A stretch of 64,000 bases of DNA from Parabacteroides goldsteinii DSM 19448 = WAL 12034 (GCF_000969835.1 NZ_KQ033912.1:2059920-2123919); one strand, 5' to 3'. Shown: positions 39,068-49,051, counted from the first letter of the stretch. Program-made: numbers and translations. The notes: generated from the letters alone by a model not told the origin.

Positions 39068-39097
39068 AACCGGTAAGCGTTGGCGCGCTTGCCGGTT
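39068..39097. promoter_or_regulatory. Stable hairpin between fecR and susC
   Basis: AACCGGTAAGCG and CGCTTGCCGGTT form a 12-bp stem with one wobble. It lies in the 155-bp gap between FecR and SusC. The T-run lies on the plus side, so for the minus-strand operon this is more likely an mRNA processing or stabilising hairpin than a terminator. A comparable hairpin sits in the same place in the second locus (47772-47800). Confidence 0.6.
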
Positions 39098-39159
39098 TTT
39101 CATATACTTTCTACGTTTGTGTCATAGGCTATCAGAATTTAAAAGGTTACACAATAAAG

Positions 39160-40095
39160 TCAGTTAATAGTAATCAGATTCTTCTCCTCATCTTTCTTAT
39201 AGGTAAAATGATTTGTCAATTGCAGAACACTTAGGATATGATCCAGACCATCCCTTGTCCGGAACTTACCCGTACAATGCCGTTTGTTTTCCAATACGGA
39301 TTTATTATTCACATGGATATTTACATCGAAATATAATTCCAGTTTTTCCAGAACATCTGTTAATGGTTCATCAAAATAGAGAATACCTTCACGCCACAAG
39401 AAATAGTCCACACTTTCGATAGGAATAACCGACAATCCACCATCTCCAATCACAACCCGATTGTTCGGGGTTAGGGATATGGAATGATTTGTCATACGAT
39501 CTGAAATTTCGACTTTCCCTGTTAACAATGCTGTTTCAAATTCTTTTGACTGATTATAGGCATGTACATTAAAAGATGTACCCAAAGCTTTAACATCATA
39601 AGTAGATGTCGAAACAATAAACGGTTTTTCCTTATTGGCCTTTACTTCAAAAAAACCTTCACCTTCCAGAGTGACCCGCCGTTTTCCCTCAACGAAGCGA
39701 GTCGGAAAATTCAGTGTACTCCCGGCATTCAGCCAGACTTTTGAACCATCCGCCAGAGTCAACTGTGCATTCTGTCCTGCCGGGACATGTATGGTCTGCA
39801 TAGCTATAACCTCCTCACCCCCCGGACTGAACCAATGATTCAGCATAAACCCCAACATAAAAACAGCCGCAATTTTCACTGTTTCCTTCAAAAGAAGTTG
39901 CCATCTGAATTTTTCTTTCAACGATTTTGTGACAACTTTCGGTTCTTCATGCCAAAAACTGATTTCATACAAACGGCACAGTTGCTGATAATGCTTCAAA
40001 TTAGCTTCATCAACATCCAACCATTCAGTAATCAGACGTGATTGCTCGTCTGTTGTCCGGCCTTCAAAATATAATTGTAATAGTTTGTCATCCAT
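39160..40095 (-). CDS. FecR family anti-sigma factor
   Basis: This 311-residue inner-membrane protein has an N-terminal cytoplasmic sigma-binding helix region (1-70) and one transmembrane helix (about 72-88, VKIAAVFMLGFMLN). The periplasmic FecR domain follows (VPAGQNAQLTLADGSKVWLNAGS), then a C-terminal DUF4974-type domain (about 245-311). It should hold the adjacent ECF sigma factor until the SusC STN domain signals ligand binding. It lies between sigma and SusC in one operon. Confidence 0.93.
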   Translation of the reverse strand: MDDKLLQLYFEGRTTDEQSRLITEWLDVDEANLKHYQQLCRLYEISFWHEEPKVVTKSLKEKFRWQLLLKETVKIAAVFMLGFMLNHWFSPGGEEVIAMQTIHVPAGQNAQLTLADGSKVWLNAGSTLNFPTRFVEGKRRVTLEGEGFFEVKANKEKPFIVSTSTYDVKALGTSFNVHAYNQSKEFETALLTGKVEISDRMTNHSISLTPNNRVVIGDGGLSVIPIESVDYFLWREGILYFDEPLTDVLEKLELYFDVNIHVNNKSVLENKRHCTGKFRTRDGLDHILSVLQLTNHFTYKKDEEKNLITIN

Positions 40096-40207
40096 ATTTT
40101 ATCGCTTTTCATATATAAGACGACCCTCGAAAAGAATTCACTAGTACCAGATGAAAAAAAATTTCCATCCGAATGAAACTTTTTCTCCTTTCGGATAAAA
40201 CAGGAAA

Positions 40208-40756
40208 TCAATAAAACAGAAAATAAAGGATAGGTAAATAATCTCTCAACGAAATTCGCAAGGCTTTTAAGGCTTTGCCCATATGATAATCCACTCCTTT
40301 AACAGTAATACCCAATATGTCGGCTATTTCTTTACCCGACTTATTCTCAAAACGGCTCATGATAAAGATTCTTCGGGTCTGCTCCGGAAGCTTATTTAAC
40401 GTATCAGCCATGATCGAACGTATCTCATCTGAAAAAATATAATCCGGATCACATGCCTCCAAAGTCGAGATACGAATTGCCAGTTCACGACTGCGCCACT
40501 CCTGCATAGCATCGAAAGCCTCTTGTTCATGAGCACGCGCCTTCAGGTAATCCAATGATTTATGCTTCAAAATAGTCAATAATAATGCCTGTGGTTTTTC
40601 CACAGATTCTTTTTTCATCGTTTCCCATAATTTGAGCAACGATTCCGTCACAATATCTTCCGCAGCCAGATCATTCCGGACATACAAATTTGCAAATCGA
40701 AACGATTTGGCATAATATTGTGCATATATACTATTGAATAACGTGGTTACGGGCAT
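40208..40756 (-). CDS. ECF-type RNA polymerase sigma factor
   Basis: This 182-residue protein has region 2 near residues 8-75 (FRFANLYVRNDLAAEDIVTE) and region 4 near 125-175 (LPEQTRRIFIMSRFENKSGK, ADILGITVKGVDYHMG). It matches the Bacteroidota sigma-70 family paired with FecR and SusC. It probably drives transcription of the SusCD genes downstream. The leader has a GGAGGAG run 13 bases before the ATG and a TATTTTTG box at 40780-40787. A broken relative occurs at 62319-62486. Confidence 0.92.
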   Translation of the reverse strand: MPVTTLFNSIYAQYYAKSFRFANLYVRNDLAAEDIVTESLLKLWETMKKESVEKPQALLLTILKHKSLDYLKARAHEQEAFDAMQEWRSRELAIRISTLEACDPDYIFSDEIRSIMADTLNKLPEQTRRIFIMSRFENKSGKEIADILGITVKGVDYHMGKALKALRISLRDYLPILYFLFY

Positions 40757-40779
40757 ATTTATAACATCTCCTCCTGGGG

Positions 40780-40787
40780 CAAAAATA
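40780..40787 (-). promoter_or_regulatory. -7 promoter box of the first ECF sigma gene
   Basis: TATTTTTG on the minus strand, 24 bases before the ATG at 40756. It suggests housekeeping-sigma expression of the sigma gene. Confidence 0.4.
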
Positions 40788-40824
40788 AAAAGAATATTCG
40801 GTATATATAAATATTCGGATAGAA

Positions 40825-40911
40825 ATAGAAGATACCTATTATTTCTCCCGGCTATTCAGCAAGGTGATGGGGATGTCACCGAGGGAGTATAAGAAGCAGA
40901 AGAAAGGGTAA
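40825..40911 (+). pseudogene. Orphan 3' end of an AraC gene (duplicate of 32395-32481)
   Basis: The 87 bp encode the last 28 residues of an AraC regulator, EDTYYFSRLFSKVMGMSP and onward to the stop, in the correct frame. They match the AraC gene at 32395-32481 at 83 of 87 positions. All four differences are third-codon-position synonymous changes (AGA/AGG, TAC/TAT, AAA/AAG, AAG/AAA). Homology stops abruptly on both sides, and no start or upstream domain is present. The two copies are direct repeats that bracket the first sigma/FecR/SusCD locus. Confidence 0.9.
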
Positions 40912-41035
40912 GTATTTTTCAAGTTACAGCATTTGATTATTTCATAGAACAATTACAAAGAAAGCGGAAATATGGAATCTAATGAACCATACTTCCGCCT
41001 TTAATAACAAAAGACTTATGTCTGGGAAATAAAGT

Positions 41036-42379
41036 CTAGAAAACCTTCATTCCAAATTCACTCCATACGAAGAAATTACCTCCTGTCGCATTTTCCGGAA
41101 CAGAGAAACGAATAATCTTAAACGGCTTTCCTACCATAATCTTCGAATTATAAGTTTCTTTACCACCAGTCGGCAGTCCATCGGTCAGCGTGCTTATCTT
41201 ATTAAAAGATACACCATCCAGACTTCCTTCAATAATGATCTTTGCCGGTGCGGCACTGCCATTTGCCGAACGTGTCGTATAATAGAAATTAAACGCAGTA
41301 GTCTCTGCCGGTAATGCAACCTGAAGGTAATGAGAACCTTCCACAGCAACGCTCCAGGCAGAATGGAAGTAAGTTTCCACATCTCCATCCAACAGATTTG
41401 CCAATGAACCTTCCGACGGCTCAACCGCATTTGAAGAAAGCATATCGGCTGTCAATTCCACTTTTTTCAATTTGCTTTCGTCCGGTACATATGAAATACC
41501 ATATAAACAAGCGTTTTTAGCAGCATCAATCACAAATCCGTCTTTCGAACAATCAATCAATCGTAACGGCAAAACAAAGTTTCCATACTCCAGCTTCGTA
41601 CGGTCTACCGTTATCTCCAGATCTTTCGAATTCTCTTCCGGAACGAACGACACGGTTCCATCGCTACTTAGTGAATATACACTTTGTGGCAATATGGCAT
41701 AATTAGTCTCATTCTCTTTGTTATACTCCTCCAGTAAAGATTCGTCTACTCCTACCGTACAATCGAACGTCCATTTACTAACCATCGGTATAGAGACCGG
41801 TAATGTAAACTTAGCCTGCGTATCCCCTCCGTCGGTGAATGTATTCGAAACAAAACCAGTTTGCTCGAAATAAACGAAAGGTATTTCTACGGATGGTATC
41901 AAAATAGTCTTATCTTTTTCCGAATTGATAGAATCGGCTGAATTTACCAAAGAAACGGGTAACACATACTTCGTACCAGCCGGCAAGTTGTAAATAAGAT
42001 CCGTCTTAAAAACAATGTTCGCCATTTTATATAAATTGTCCGAACCGAACACCAACCGGTTATCTGCAAGTTGGTAACAATTCTCCGGCAGCTTGACGTA
42101 AGAAGTCCCGTTTTGTGCATTGTAAGCATCCAGAGCCGCATCGTCCAATACTGCCACTTCTACATCTGTCACACTTGCCAGGTCTGAGCCTGATTTATTA
42201 ACAGTTAGTTGATACTCCGTATCTTCCCCAGTCTTATAGAGTGTCAACGGTATTTCCCCGCTGTTTCTAAAATAGACAATTGTGCTATAGTCGCTCAGAT
42301 ATTCATCTTTATTGTCATCACATGCCACAAAACCGACAGTTAAAGAGAACAAAAGCGATATCATTAAAATCTTTTTCAT
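41036..42379 (-). CDS. DUF1735 and discoidin (F5/8 type C) domain lipoprotein
   Basis: This 447-residue protein has a lipobox (TVGFVACDDNK, Cys20). Two tandem DUF1735 domains follow (about 25-150 and 155-290), each with the AYNAQNGTSYVKLPENCY or EYNKENETNYAILPQSVY motif. A C-terminal discoidin-like beta-sandwich (about 305-447, SLANLLDGDVETYFHSAWS) binds carbohydrate in many such proteins. As the last gene of the second SusCD operon, it is probably a surface glycan-binding protein (SGBP). No enzyme is encoded in this locus. Confidence 0.9.
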   Translation of the reverse strand: MKKILMISLLFSLTVGFVACDDNKDEYLSDYSTIVYFRNSGEIPLTLYKTGEDTEYQLTVNKSGSDLASVTDVEVAVLDDAALDAYNAQNGTSYVKLPENCYQLADNRLVFGSDNLYKMANIVFKTDLIYNLPAGTKYVLPVSLVNSADSINSEKDKTILIPSVEIPFVYFEQTGFVSNTFTDGGDTQAKFTLPVSIPMVSKWTFDCTVGVDESLLEEYNKENETNYAILPQSVYSLSSDGTVSFVPEENSKDLEITVDRTKLEYGNFVLPLRLIDCSKDGFVIDAAKNACLYGISYVPDESKLKKVELTADMLSSNAVEPSEGSLANLLDGDVETYFHSAWSVAVEGSHYLQVALPAETTAFNFYYTTRSANGSAAPAKIIIEGSLDGVSFNKISTLTDGLPTGGKETYNSKIMVGKPFKIIRFSVPENATGGNFFVWSEFGMKVF

Positions 42380-42415
42380 AAATAATTCTTTTTAGATTCG
42401 TAAGAATGGTTTCTA

Positions 42416-44302
42416 TTACCAACCATAATTCTGGGTTAACAATTTATTTCTATCCAATTCGCTTTGTATGAAAGGATACAAATAATGATTGTCTTCAAAC
42501 ACACGTGTTTCGAAAACCGTTCTCTCCCAGAAACCGTCAGGAGTCACATCCCCACTACCAGGAAATTGTGCATTCATTCCGTACATCGGGCCACCATCAA
42601 CATCTTTGGCTATCATCCATGTACGCGTATCGAAATAGCGATGATTCTCGAAAGCAAGTTCAATCCGGCGCTCGTTACGACAAAGTTCGATCAACTTTTC
42701 TGTTGAAGCGTTGGGGTAAACTTCAGTAATAGGAGCCAACCCAGCACGATCACGCAAATCAGCCCACACTTCCATTGCCTGCGCCTCATAACCTCCGGGC
42801 ATAGCAACATTGTGTCGCTTACATTCAAGTACCGCTTCAATGAAATTAAGATACATTTCAGCCAGACGAAAAGTCGGAAATACAATATTTCCCCATTGTC
42901 CACTCGCTGAATTAAGCGTATGGTCATAAAAACGATTAACCAGATATCCGGATTTAGGATAGTCATGCGATTTATTACTGTTAGCACCTTTCGCAAAAGA
43001 AATCTTTGTCATTCCACTGCCGTGATGCCACCAGTTATCCCCGAAAAATACAGACACATAGAAGCGGGGTTCACGATCTTTATACATATTAGGAGCCGTC
43101 AAATCATATTCTCCCGCACCTCCCCAAGCCGGATATTTCCATGTCGTCTTTTCGAACTCATCAACACTATATCCCGAACTTCTGTCAACAATCGGTTCTT
43201 TTCCGTTATATCCAGTAATAGGATAACGTCCGTTACTCATAGCATACGCATCAACCTGCTGCTGTGTCGGTCCAACACCGCCATAAGCAGTTCCGGAAAT
43301 ACCGGTCGGTACTGTATGTACTCCTAACTGATAACGTCCTTTATACCCTGTAGACCAGATAAGCTCTGAATTCCAATATTCCTGTGTGATACCATAGTAA
43401 TTAGCATATGGGTCAGAACCGTCACCGGCACGATACAATTTATACAACGGATTATCAATTAACACTTTAGCTGCTTTGGCTGCTTCCAACCATTTATTGG
43501 CATCATAATTTTGCGGAAAAAGATTCACACCCGACAATTCGGGAAACAGATCAGTAACCGGATTCTTTACAGAACTATAAAGTTTGTTACCATTGAATAA
43601 GTCACGTGCCGAATAAAGTTTCAAACGAGCAATAACAGCCTGGCAAGTACCTTTAGTAGCCAATCCTTTCTCCACATCCGAATAACTTTCAGCCATAGCC
43701 GGATCGTTAATGCAAGCTTCCATTTCACTTACAACATAATCCACACATTCCTCCCATGTATTGCGCGGACGATAAAGAGCCTCCGTAGACGCTGTAAAAT
43801 CCAACAGTTCGTCACCTAACAAGAAGACCGGACCATAAATACGCATCATCAGAAAGTAATAATAAGAACGGGCAAAACGACTCTGCACTTTATACTGGGC
43901 TAATTCTTCTTTTGTGACAATAGGATCAGAGCATCTATCTACATTCTGCATAAAAATATTACATTCACGAATTCCCTTATAAAAGCGATCCATCTGATAA
44001 TTAGGGACATTACTTGCATTCCAGGATCCGAAATTGATCCAGCGAAGTTCGCGGGCATAAGTAACAGTTCCTTCATCAGAGGCTCCCAGCCAGGGTAAAT
44101 TCGTAAAGTCACCGGCATCATCAGGAAGAAAACTCATCGAGTTGAGCCAATAACTCCTTGTATCATTACGAGTTTCCCATATTTTATCGAAGGTCAGTTT
44201 TTCATCTTCCTGCCTGTCCAAAAAATCATTACAAGAGGAAAAGAATATTACCCCCACAGCAAAACAAATGATTTGAAAAGAAGTTTTTATCGAGACTTTC
44301 AT
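42416..44302 (-). CDS. SusD/RagB-like outer-membrane lipoprotein
   Basis: This protein has 628 residues from the ATG at 44302; an ATG at 44335 would overlap the SusC stop at 44322. The lipobox is VIFFSSCND (Cys22), followed by FLDRQEDEKLTFDKIWET and the SusD helical core. RLAEMYLNFIEAVLE and NERRIELAFENHRYFDTRTW are the conserved C-terminal SusD segments. It binds the ligand with SusC. Confidence 0.93.
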   Translation of the reverse strand: MKVSIKTSFQIICFAVGVIFFSSCNDFLDRQEDEKLTFDKIWETRNDTRSYWLNSMSFLPDDAGDFTNLPWLGASDEGTVTYARELRWINFGSWNASNVPNYQMDRFYKGIRECNIFMQNVDRCSDPIVTKEELAQYKVQSRFARSYYYFLMMRIYGPVFLLGDELLDFTASTEALYRPRNTWEECVDYVVSEMEACINDPAMAESYSDVEKGLATKGTCQAVIARLKLYSARDLFNGNKLYSSVKNPVTDLFPELSGVNLFPQNYDANKWLEAAKAAKVLIDNPLYKLYRAGDGSDPYANYYGITQEYWNSELIWSTGYKGRYQLGVHTVPTGISGTAYGGVGPTQQQVDAYAMSNGRYPITGYNGKEPIVDRSSGYSVDEFEKTTWKYPAWGGAGEYDLTAPNMYKDREPRFYVSVFFGDNWWHHGSGMTKISFAKGANSNKSHDYPKSGYLVNRFYDHTLNSASGQWGNIVFPTFRLAEMYLNFIEAVLECKRHNVAMPGGYEAQAMEVWADLRDRAGLAPITEVYPNASTEKLIELCRNERRIELAFENHRYFDTRTWMIAKDVDGGPMYGMNAQFPGSGDVTPDGFWERTVFETRVFEDNHYLYPFIQSELDRNKLLTQNYGW

Positions 44303-44321
44303 ATATATCTTTTTTAATGAA

Positions 44322-47300
44322 TTAGAAATTAGCATTTAAACCTACGGTAATCACCCTGTTAGGAGGATAACCGGAGCCGTCACCATTCCCTTTTTCCGGG
44401 TCCCAAAGTTTGAATTTACTAAATGTCAACAAGTTATTACCCGAAAGATAAAAACGCAACGATTTGATAAACGTTTTGTTCATTAACCCTTTTGACATCG
44501 TATATCCCACTTCAAAATTTTTCAGGCGCAGAAAACTACCGTCACGCATCCACCAATCGGATGTCTGTGAATTATTAGATGATCCGACAGCACCACTCCA
44601 GCTCAACCGGGGATAAATCGAACCAGCATTTTGTTCAGCCGTATTACCCGGACGCCATACTTTATCATACACATCTTCATTGATGGCAGCACGTTCCATA
44701 TTTCCGGAACCAAATGGTGTTTTAATGGTAGACCCGCTTAAAAAGAAATTTACATGGCTAACACCCTGGAAAAAGACATTCACATCCCAATTCTTCCATT
44801 GTGCGGTAGCCCCGAAACCGTATACAATTTCCGGTAGGTTTGTAAATCCCATAGCGATTTTATCTTGTGAATCGATCTGACCATCACCGTTTATATCCTG
44901 ATATTTGATATCGCCGACCCTATACTCACCAAAGGATTGCTTGGGACTATTGTCAATTTCTTCCTGGCTTTCGAAAAGTCCCAGGGCAACTAATCCAAAA
45001 GGCTGCAAATTGCCACCCGAACCAAACGGTTTGCCGATTTTGTTCTGATATTTATATTCCCAATCCGGTTCGTCGTTATTCAGCAATTTATTCCGGTTGT
45101 AAGTAAAGTTGGCACGTCCGGTCAGAAATACCTCTCCGACCTTCTGTGTATATTCAACCGTACCGTCGAATCCCTGGTTCATTGTTTCCCCGATATTCGT
45201 ATAAGGAATAACCGATAAACCTACAATAGCCGGTAAGCCGGCACGCTGAAGAAAGATACCGGTTCGTTTTTCATGAAAATAATCGGCTTGTACCCTCACT
45301 TTGTCGAGTAATGACAATTCAACTCCGACATTCATCTTAGTAGCTTCTTCCCAGGATGCAGATAAGTTCTCCACATCTCCAACACGAATACCTCCGCCAC
45401 CATTAGCTCCGGCGGAACCATAATTCCATTGGCCTGCTCCAGCATCATTACCTACCAGAATAGTCGATTCATATACCCAGCGGCGTTCTCCTCCGATATC
45501 GTCATTTCCAACTATACCATACGAACCCTTCAGTTTCAGCATATCGACCACTTTTGTTAGCGGCTTGAACCATTTTTCATTCGAAACCATCCAACCGATA
45601 GCACCAGCAGGGAAAAAGCCAAAGCGATGTCCACGGGCAAAATTCTCTGAACCGTTGTAACCCATATTAGCCTCAGCGAAGTACGTATCATTGAAAGCAT
45701 AGGTCACACGTCCGGCAATACCTTGGTTCTTATAAGGTAAAGATTTAAATTTATCCCCTTCCTGCGTACGTGTATGTATTTTATGATTATAAAGGAACAA
45801 CGCTCCTACACGGTGTTTGTCTGCGAATAAGTGGTCGTAATTCAATGAAGCTTCCATATAAGTAGTCATTGTTCCGTCACGACCGATAGCGTATGACAAC
45901 TCTCCGCTACCTGTACGGACAGGAGAACCGAAAATAAGATCCCCATTCTCATCTCTTCCGGTTGCATGATACTGGGTTGGTTCTTTGCTACGGCGTTGAA
46001 TCGTTGTATTCCATGCATCCCATGAGAACTTGAAATTACCGGTTAATCCTTCCAAGGGTTCCCATAAAGCTCCAAAATCCTGTGTCAATCCTATCAGGGA
46101 TTGCGAAGAGTTCCAGAATTGTTCGCGATATCCGGAGTGCACAAGCATATTCCAGGGATTATAACCGGAATCGGTTGACGGAGCAGCAATCGTTCCATCC
46201 GAATATTCAATGGGGAAAGCGTTGGGTGATACCAGATAGGTATATTCCCATATTCGATTATCATTATCACTATCACCCGGACCAAACGATTTTTCATAGA
46301 TATTTGCCAGATTCAGGTTTAGTGTCGTGCTTTTGGTTAAAGCCAAATCTACATTAGCACGAAAATTGAACTTATCATAATGAACAGACGAATTATAGTC
46401 ATACAAATTACCGGCACTTTTAAAAATAGAGCTTTCATTATAAAAAGAGCCTGAAATATAGTATTTCACAATATCGGTACCACCTGTAATGCTCAGGTTT
46501 ACACGCTGGTTAGATGCCAGGTCGTTATAGAGTGCATCGATCCAGTTCACATTCGGATACAGATCAGGATCAGCACCGGTACGATATTTATCAATTGCAT
46601 CCTGAGAGTAATATCCCGGCTGGATATCATTATACAAATCAGCCCATTGTGCAGAATTAACCATCTTTGGCATCTTAGTAGGGCTGGTTATACCTGCTTC
46701 GGCACGCACATTAATAACGGGTTTTCCAAGATTACCTTTTTTAGTTGTGATCAGAATAACACCATTTGCTCCACGTACCCCATACACAGCTGAAGCCGAA
46801 GCATCTTTCAGGATAGAAAAAGAAGCGATATCATCGGTATCTACCAGGTCCAGTTCACGTTCGATACCATCAACCAGCACTAATGGAGTAGAACTACCTT
46901 TAAACGAAGATACACCACGAATATAAAAATCAGCAGCACTATTTTTTCCAGGCTCTCCCGAACGGGTCATTGCTACAACACCAGCCAACTGTCCGGCCAG
47001 CACATTGGAAATAGATGAGCCAGGCATTTTTAAATTTGCTACATCTACGGTAGAAATAGCACCAACCACACTTTCTTTCTTCTGACGACCGTAGCCGACC
47101 ACCACCACCTCATCCAAAACTTCATCATCGGTAGCCAATGTGACATTGATAGTTGTCTGGTTATTTACGGCAATATCCACACTTTTCATACCCATATATG
47201 AAAAAGTTAAAACACCGCCGACACCATCTATCTTAATTGAATATTTACCATCAATATCAGTAACAGCCCCAACAGAACTGTTCTTCAACCAGATATTCGC

Positions 47301-47741
47301 CCCAATCAAAGGTTCACCGGTCGCATCGCTGACAACCCCGGTTACCGTTATACTTTTCTTTTGCGAAACAGCAGGTAAAGAAACAGGACCGGAAACCGCT
47401 TTTCTTTTTACCACCACCTGGTTACCATTTATCTGATAAGTTAGTTCTGTCTTCTCAAACAGCGGATTAAGAATTTCTTGTATAGAACCTTTCACTACTC
47501 CAGTTTGCGCATTTCTATTCAACTCGCTTTTGATCTCATCGGAATAGAAAAACACATAACCGGTCTCGGTTTCTATGAATTTAAGAACGTCCAGCATAGT
47601 GGACTGTTTTTGTTCCAGTATTTGTTCTATCGAAATAAACGACTCATTATTTGCATAAGCACAGGTTATACCCATACTCAGCAGTAATACAATAATATGT
47701 CTGATTTTTTTCATACATTTGTATGTCTTTAGGTTTTTCAT
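44322..47741 (-). CDS. SusC/RagA TonB-dependent transporter with STN domain
   Basis: This 1,139-residue protein has a signal peptide ending near ACAYANNE and an STN domain (about 45-110, VLKFIETETGYVFFYSDE). A carboxypeptidase-like domain follows (VTGVVSDATGEPLIGANIW, about 133-215), then a plug (VVVGYGRQKKESVVGAIST) and a barrel ending ITVGLNANF. An in-frame ATG nine codons in is possible. The STN domain links it to the FecR/sigma pair upstream. Confidence 0.94.
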   Translation of the reverse strand: MKNLKTYKCMKKIRHIIVLLLSMGITCAYANNESFISIEQILEQKQSTMLDVLKFIETETGYVFFYSDEIKSELNRNAQTGVVKGSIQEILNPLFEKTELTYQINGNQVVVKRKAVSGPVSLPAVSQKKSITVTGVVSDATGEPLIGANIWLKNSSVGAVTDIDGKYSIKIDGVGGVLTFSYMGMKSVDIAVNNQTTINVTLATDDEVLDEVVVVGYGRQKKESVVGAISTVDVANLKMPGSSISNVLAGQLAGVVAMTRSGEPGKNSAADFYIRGVSSFKGSSTPLVLVDGIERELDLVDTDDIASFSILKDASASAVYGVRGANGVILITTKKGNLGKPVINVRAEAGITSPTKMPKMVNSAQWADLYNDIQPGYYSQDAIDKYRTGADPDLYPNVNWIDALYNDLASNQRVNLSITGGTDIVKYYISGSFYNESSIFKSAGNLYDYNSSVHYDKFNFRANVDLALTKSTTLNLNLANIYEKSFGPGDSDNDNRIWEYTYLVSPNAFPIEYSDGTIAAPSTDSGYNPWNMLVHSGYREQFWNSSQSLIGLTQDFGALWEPLEGLTGNFKFSWDAWNTTIQRRSKEPTQYHATGRDENGDLIFGSPVRTGSGELSYAIGRDGTMTTYMEASLNYDHLFADKHRVGALFLYNHKIHTRTQEGDKFKSLPYKNQGIAGRVTYAFNDTYFAEANMGYNGSENFARGHRFGFFPAGAIGWMVSNEKWFKPLTKVVDMLKLKGSYGIVGNDDIGGERRWVYESTILVGNDAGAGQWNYGSAGANGGGGIRVGDVENLSASWEEATKMNVGVELSLLDKVRVQADYFHEKRTGIFLQRAGLPAIVGLSVIPYTNIGETMNQGFDGTVEYTQKVGEVFLTGRANFTYNRNKLLNNDEPDWEYKYQNKIGKPFGSGGNLQPFGLVALGLFESQEEIDNSPKQSFGEYRVGDIKYQDINGDGQIDSQDKIAMGFTNLPEIVYGFGATAQWKNWDVNVFFQGVSHVNFFLSGSTIKTPFGSGNMERAAINEDVYDKVWRPGNTAEQNAGSIYPRLSWSGAVGSSNNSQTSDWWMRDGSFLRLKNFEVGYTMSKGLMNKTFIKSLRFYLSGNNLLTFSKFKLWDPEKGNGDGSGYPPNRVITVGLNANF

Positions 47742-47771
47742 TTTTAATTGGAAAATTTAAATTTCTGACAA

Positions 47772-47800
47772 GTCCGGACGATCTTGCCCATCGTTCGGGC
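47772..47800. promoter_or_regulatory. Stable hairpin between fecR and susC (second locus)
   Basis: GTCCGGACGAT and ATCGTTCGGGC form an 11-bp stem with two wobbles and a 7-base loop, in the 116-bp FecR-SusC gap. The position matches the hairpin of the first locus, but the sequence is different. Confidence 0.6.
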
Positions 47801-47857
47801 TTTTAATTTCAAGCGTTTTTCATATTCTATATTCCATAGGCAATTCTTTTTAAGTTA

Positions 47858-49051
47858 TTATTCTATTAGTAATGTATTTGATTCAAAGCGATAATGAACA
47901 TTATAAAGCATTGAAAAAGTTTCCATGACCTGCTCTATGTTATCAAACAAGACGAGTTTACCGGAACTTGTCCGCTGGGCAATACCAGGAGCACATTCAA
48001 TTTGCACATTATAATAACGACTTAAACGCATCAGGATATTTTCCATTGTTTCTCCTTTAAAAATAAGTACGCCATCTTTCCAGGAGATATAGTCTAAAAC
48101 ATCTACCTCATTAATTTCGTGTTTATCAGGCTGAAGGGTCAACTTATGATTTGGAGTTAATTGTATATTTTCTTCTTCCTTTGTGTCAACCATCACGCTA
48201 CCTTCTACTAAAACAACTGATTGTGCCTGCTCGTCACCATAAGCGGAAAGATTGAATTTAGTCCCCAACACATTGACTGTAAAACTAGCCGTTTTCACAT
48301 GAAAAGGTTTGCCACTTTTTACGACCTCGATATAAATCTCCCCCTCCGCTTCGATAGTACGATCGTCACCATCAAACCGGGAAGGGAAACGCAACACGCT
48401 CCCTGAGTTTATCCAAATTTTAGAACCGTCAGCCAGTAATAATGAAGAACGGCGCCCTTTAGGTACGACCAACGTATTCATCACTGTCTCATCAATATTC
48501 TTTTCAATCCCTTCAGCCTCAATCTTTTTTACAACGAGTTCTTCATCCGGAGAATTTTTCATCGTTACATCAGAGTTGAAAGAGATCAAGGTATTGTCCT
48601 CCACATTTATAACTTTCTGATCCTTCGTTATCAATGTAACCTCTGTATGAACCGTGTCAATAGCCATACCGATACCTGTCATCAGATTATTTCCTGAAAA
48701 CAGACCTCTATCCATTAACCAGTATCCTGCCAGGCTAACTGTTACAAAAACAGCACAAGCCGCTGCATATCTCATAAATAGATTACGCTTTTTAAAACGC
48801 TTTTGCTGCATTTCGTTTTGTAACCTCAGCCAAATTTGTTCTGATTTTTCATCCGGAATAGAATACTCGTTCAACCGTACTGATCTTAATATTAAACGTG
48901 CTTCGTCAATAGCCCGCTGGTTTTCCGGATGTTCTTTTATCCAAGCATGCCATTTAATATCCAACTCTTGGGTCGGCACCATACACCACATGACAAAACT
49001 GTGGTCATGCAACAATCTATGTACTATTTCTGGTATTTGTTTATCGCTCAT
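47858..49051 (-). CDS. FecR family anti-sigma factor
   Basis: This 397-residue protein is longer than the first FecR because of an insert after the membrane helix. It has an N-terminal cytoplasmic region (1-88) and a transmembrane helix (about 89-108, YAAACAVFVTVSLAGYWL). The periplasmic FecR domain (VPKGRRSSLLLADGSKIWIN, about 192-290) and a C-terminal DUF4974-type domain (about 325-397) follow. It lies between sigma and SusC of the second locus. Confidence 0.92.
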   Translation of the reverse strand: MSDKQIPEIVHRLLHDHSFVMWCMVPTQELDIKWHAWIKEHPENQRAIDEARLILRSVRLNEYSIPDEKSEQIWLRLQNEMQQKRFKKRNLFMRYAAACAVFVTVSLAGYWLMDRGLFSGNNLMTGIGMAIDTVHTEVTLITKDQKVINVEDNTLISFNSDVTMKNSPDEELVVKKIEAEGIEKNIDETVMNTLVVPKGRRSSLLLADGSKIWINSGSVLRFPSRFDGDDRTIEAEGEIYIEVVKSGKPFHVKTASFTVNVLGTKFNLSAYGDEQAQSVVLVEGSVMVDTKEEENIQLTPNHKLTLQPDKHEINEVDVLDYISWKDGVLIFKGETMENILMRLSRYYNVQIECAPGIAQRTSSGKLVLFDNIEQVMETFSMLYNVHYRFESNTLLIE

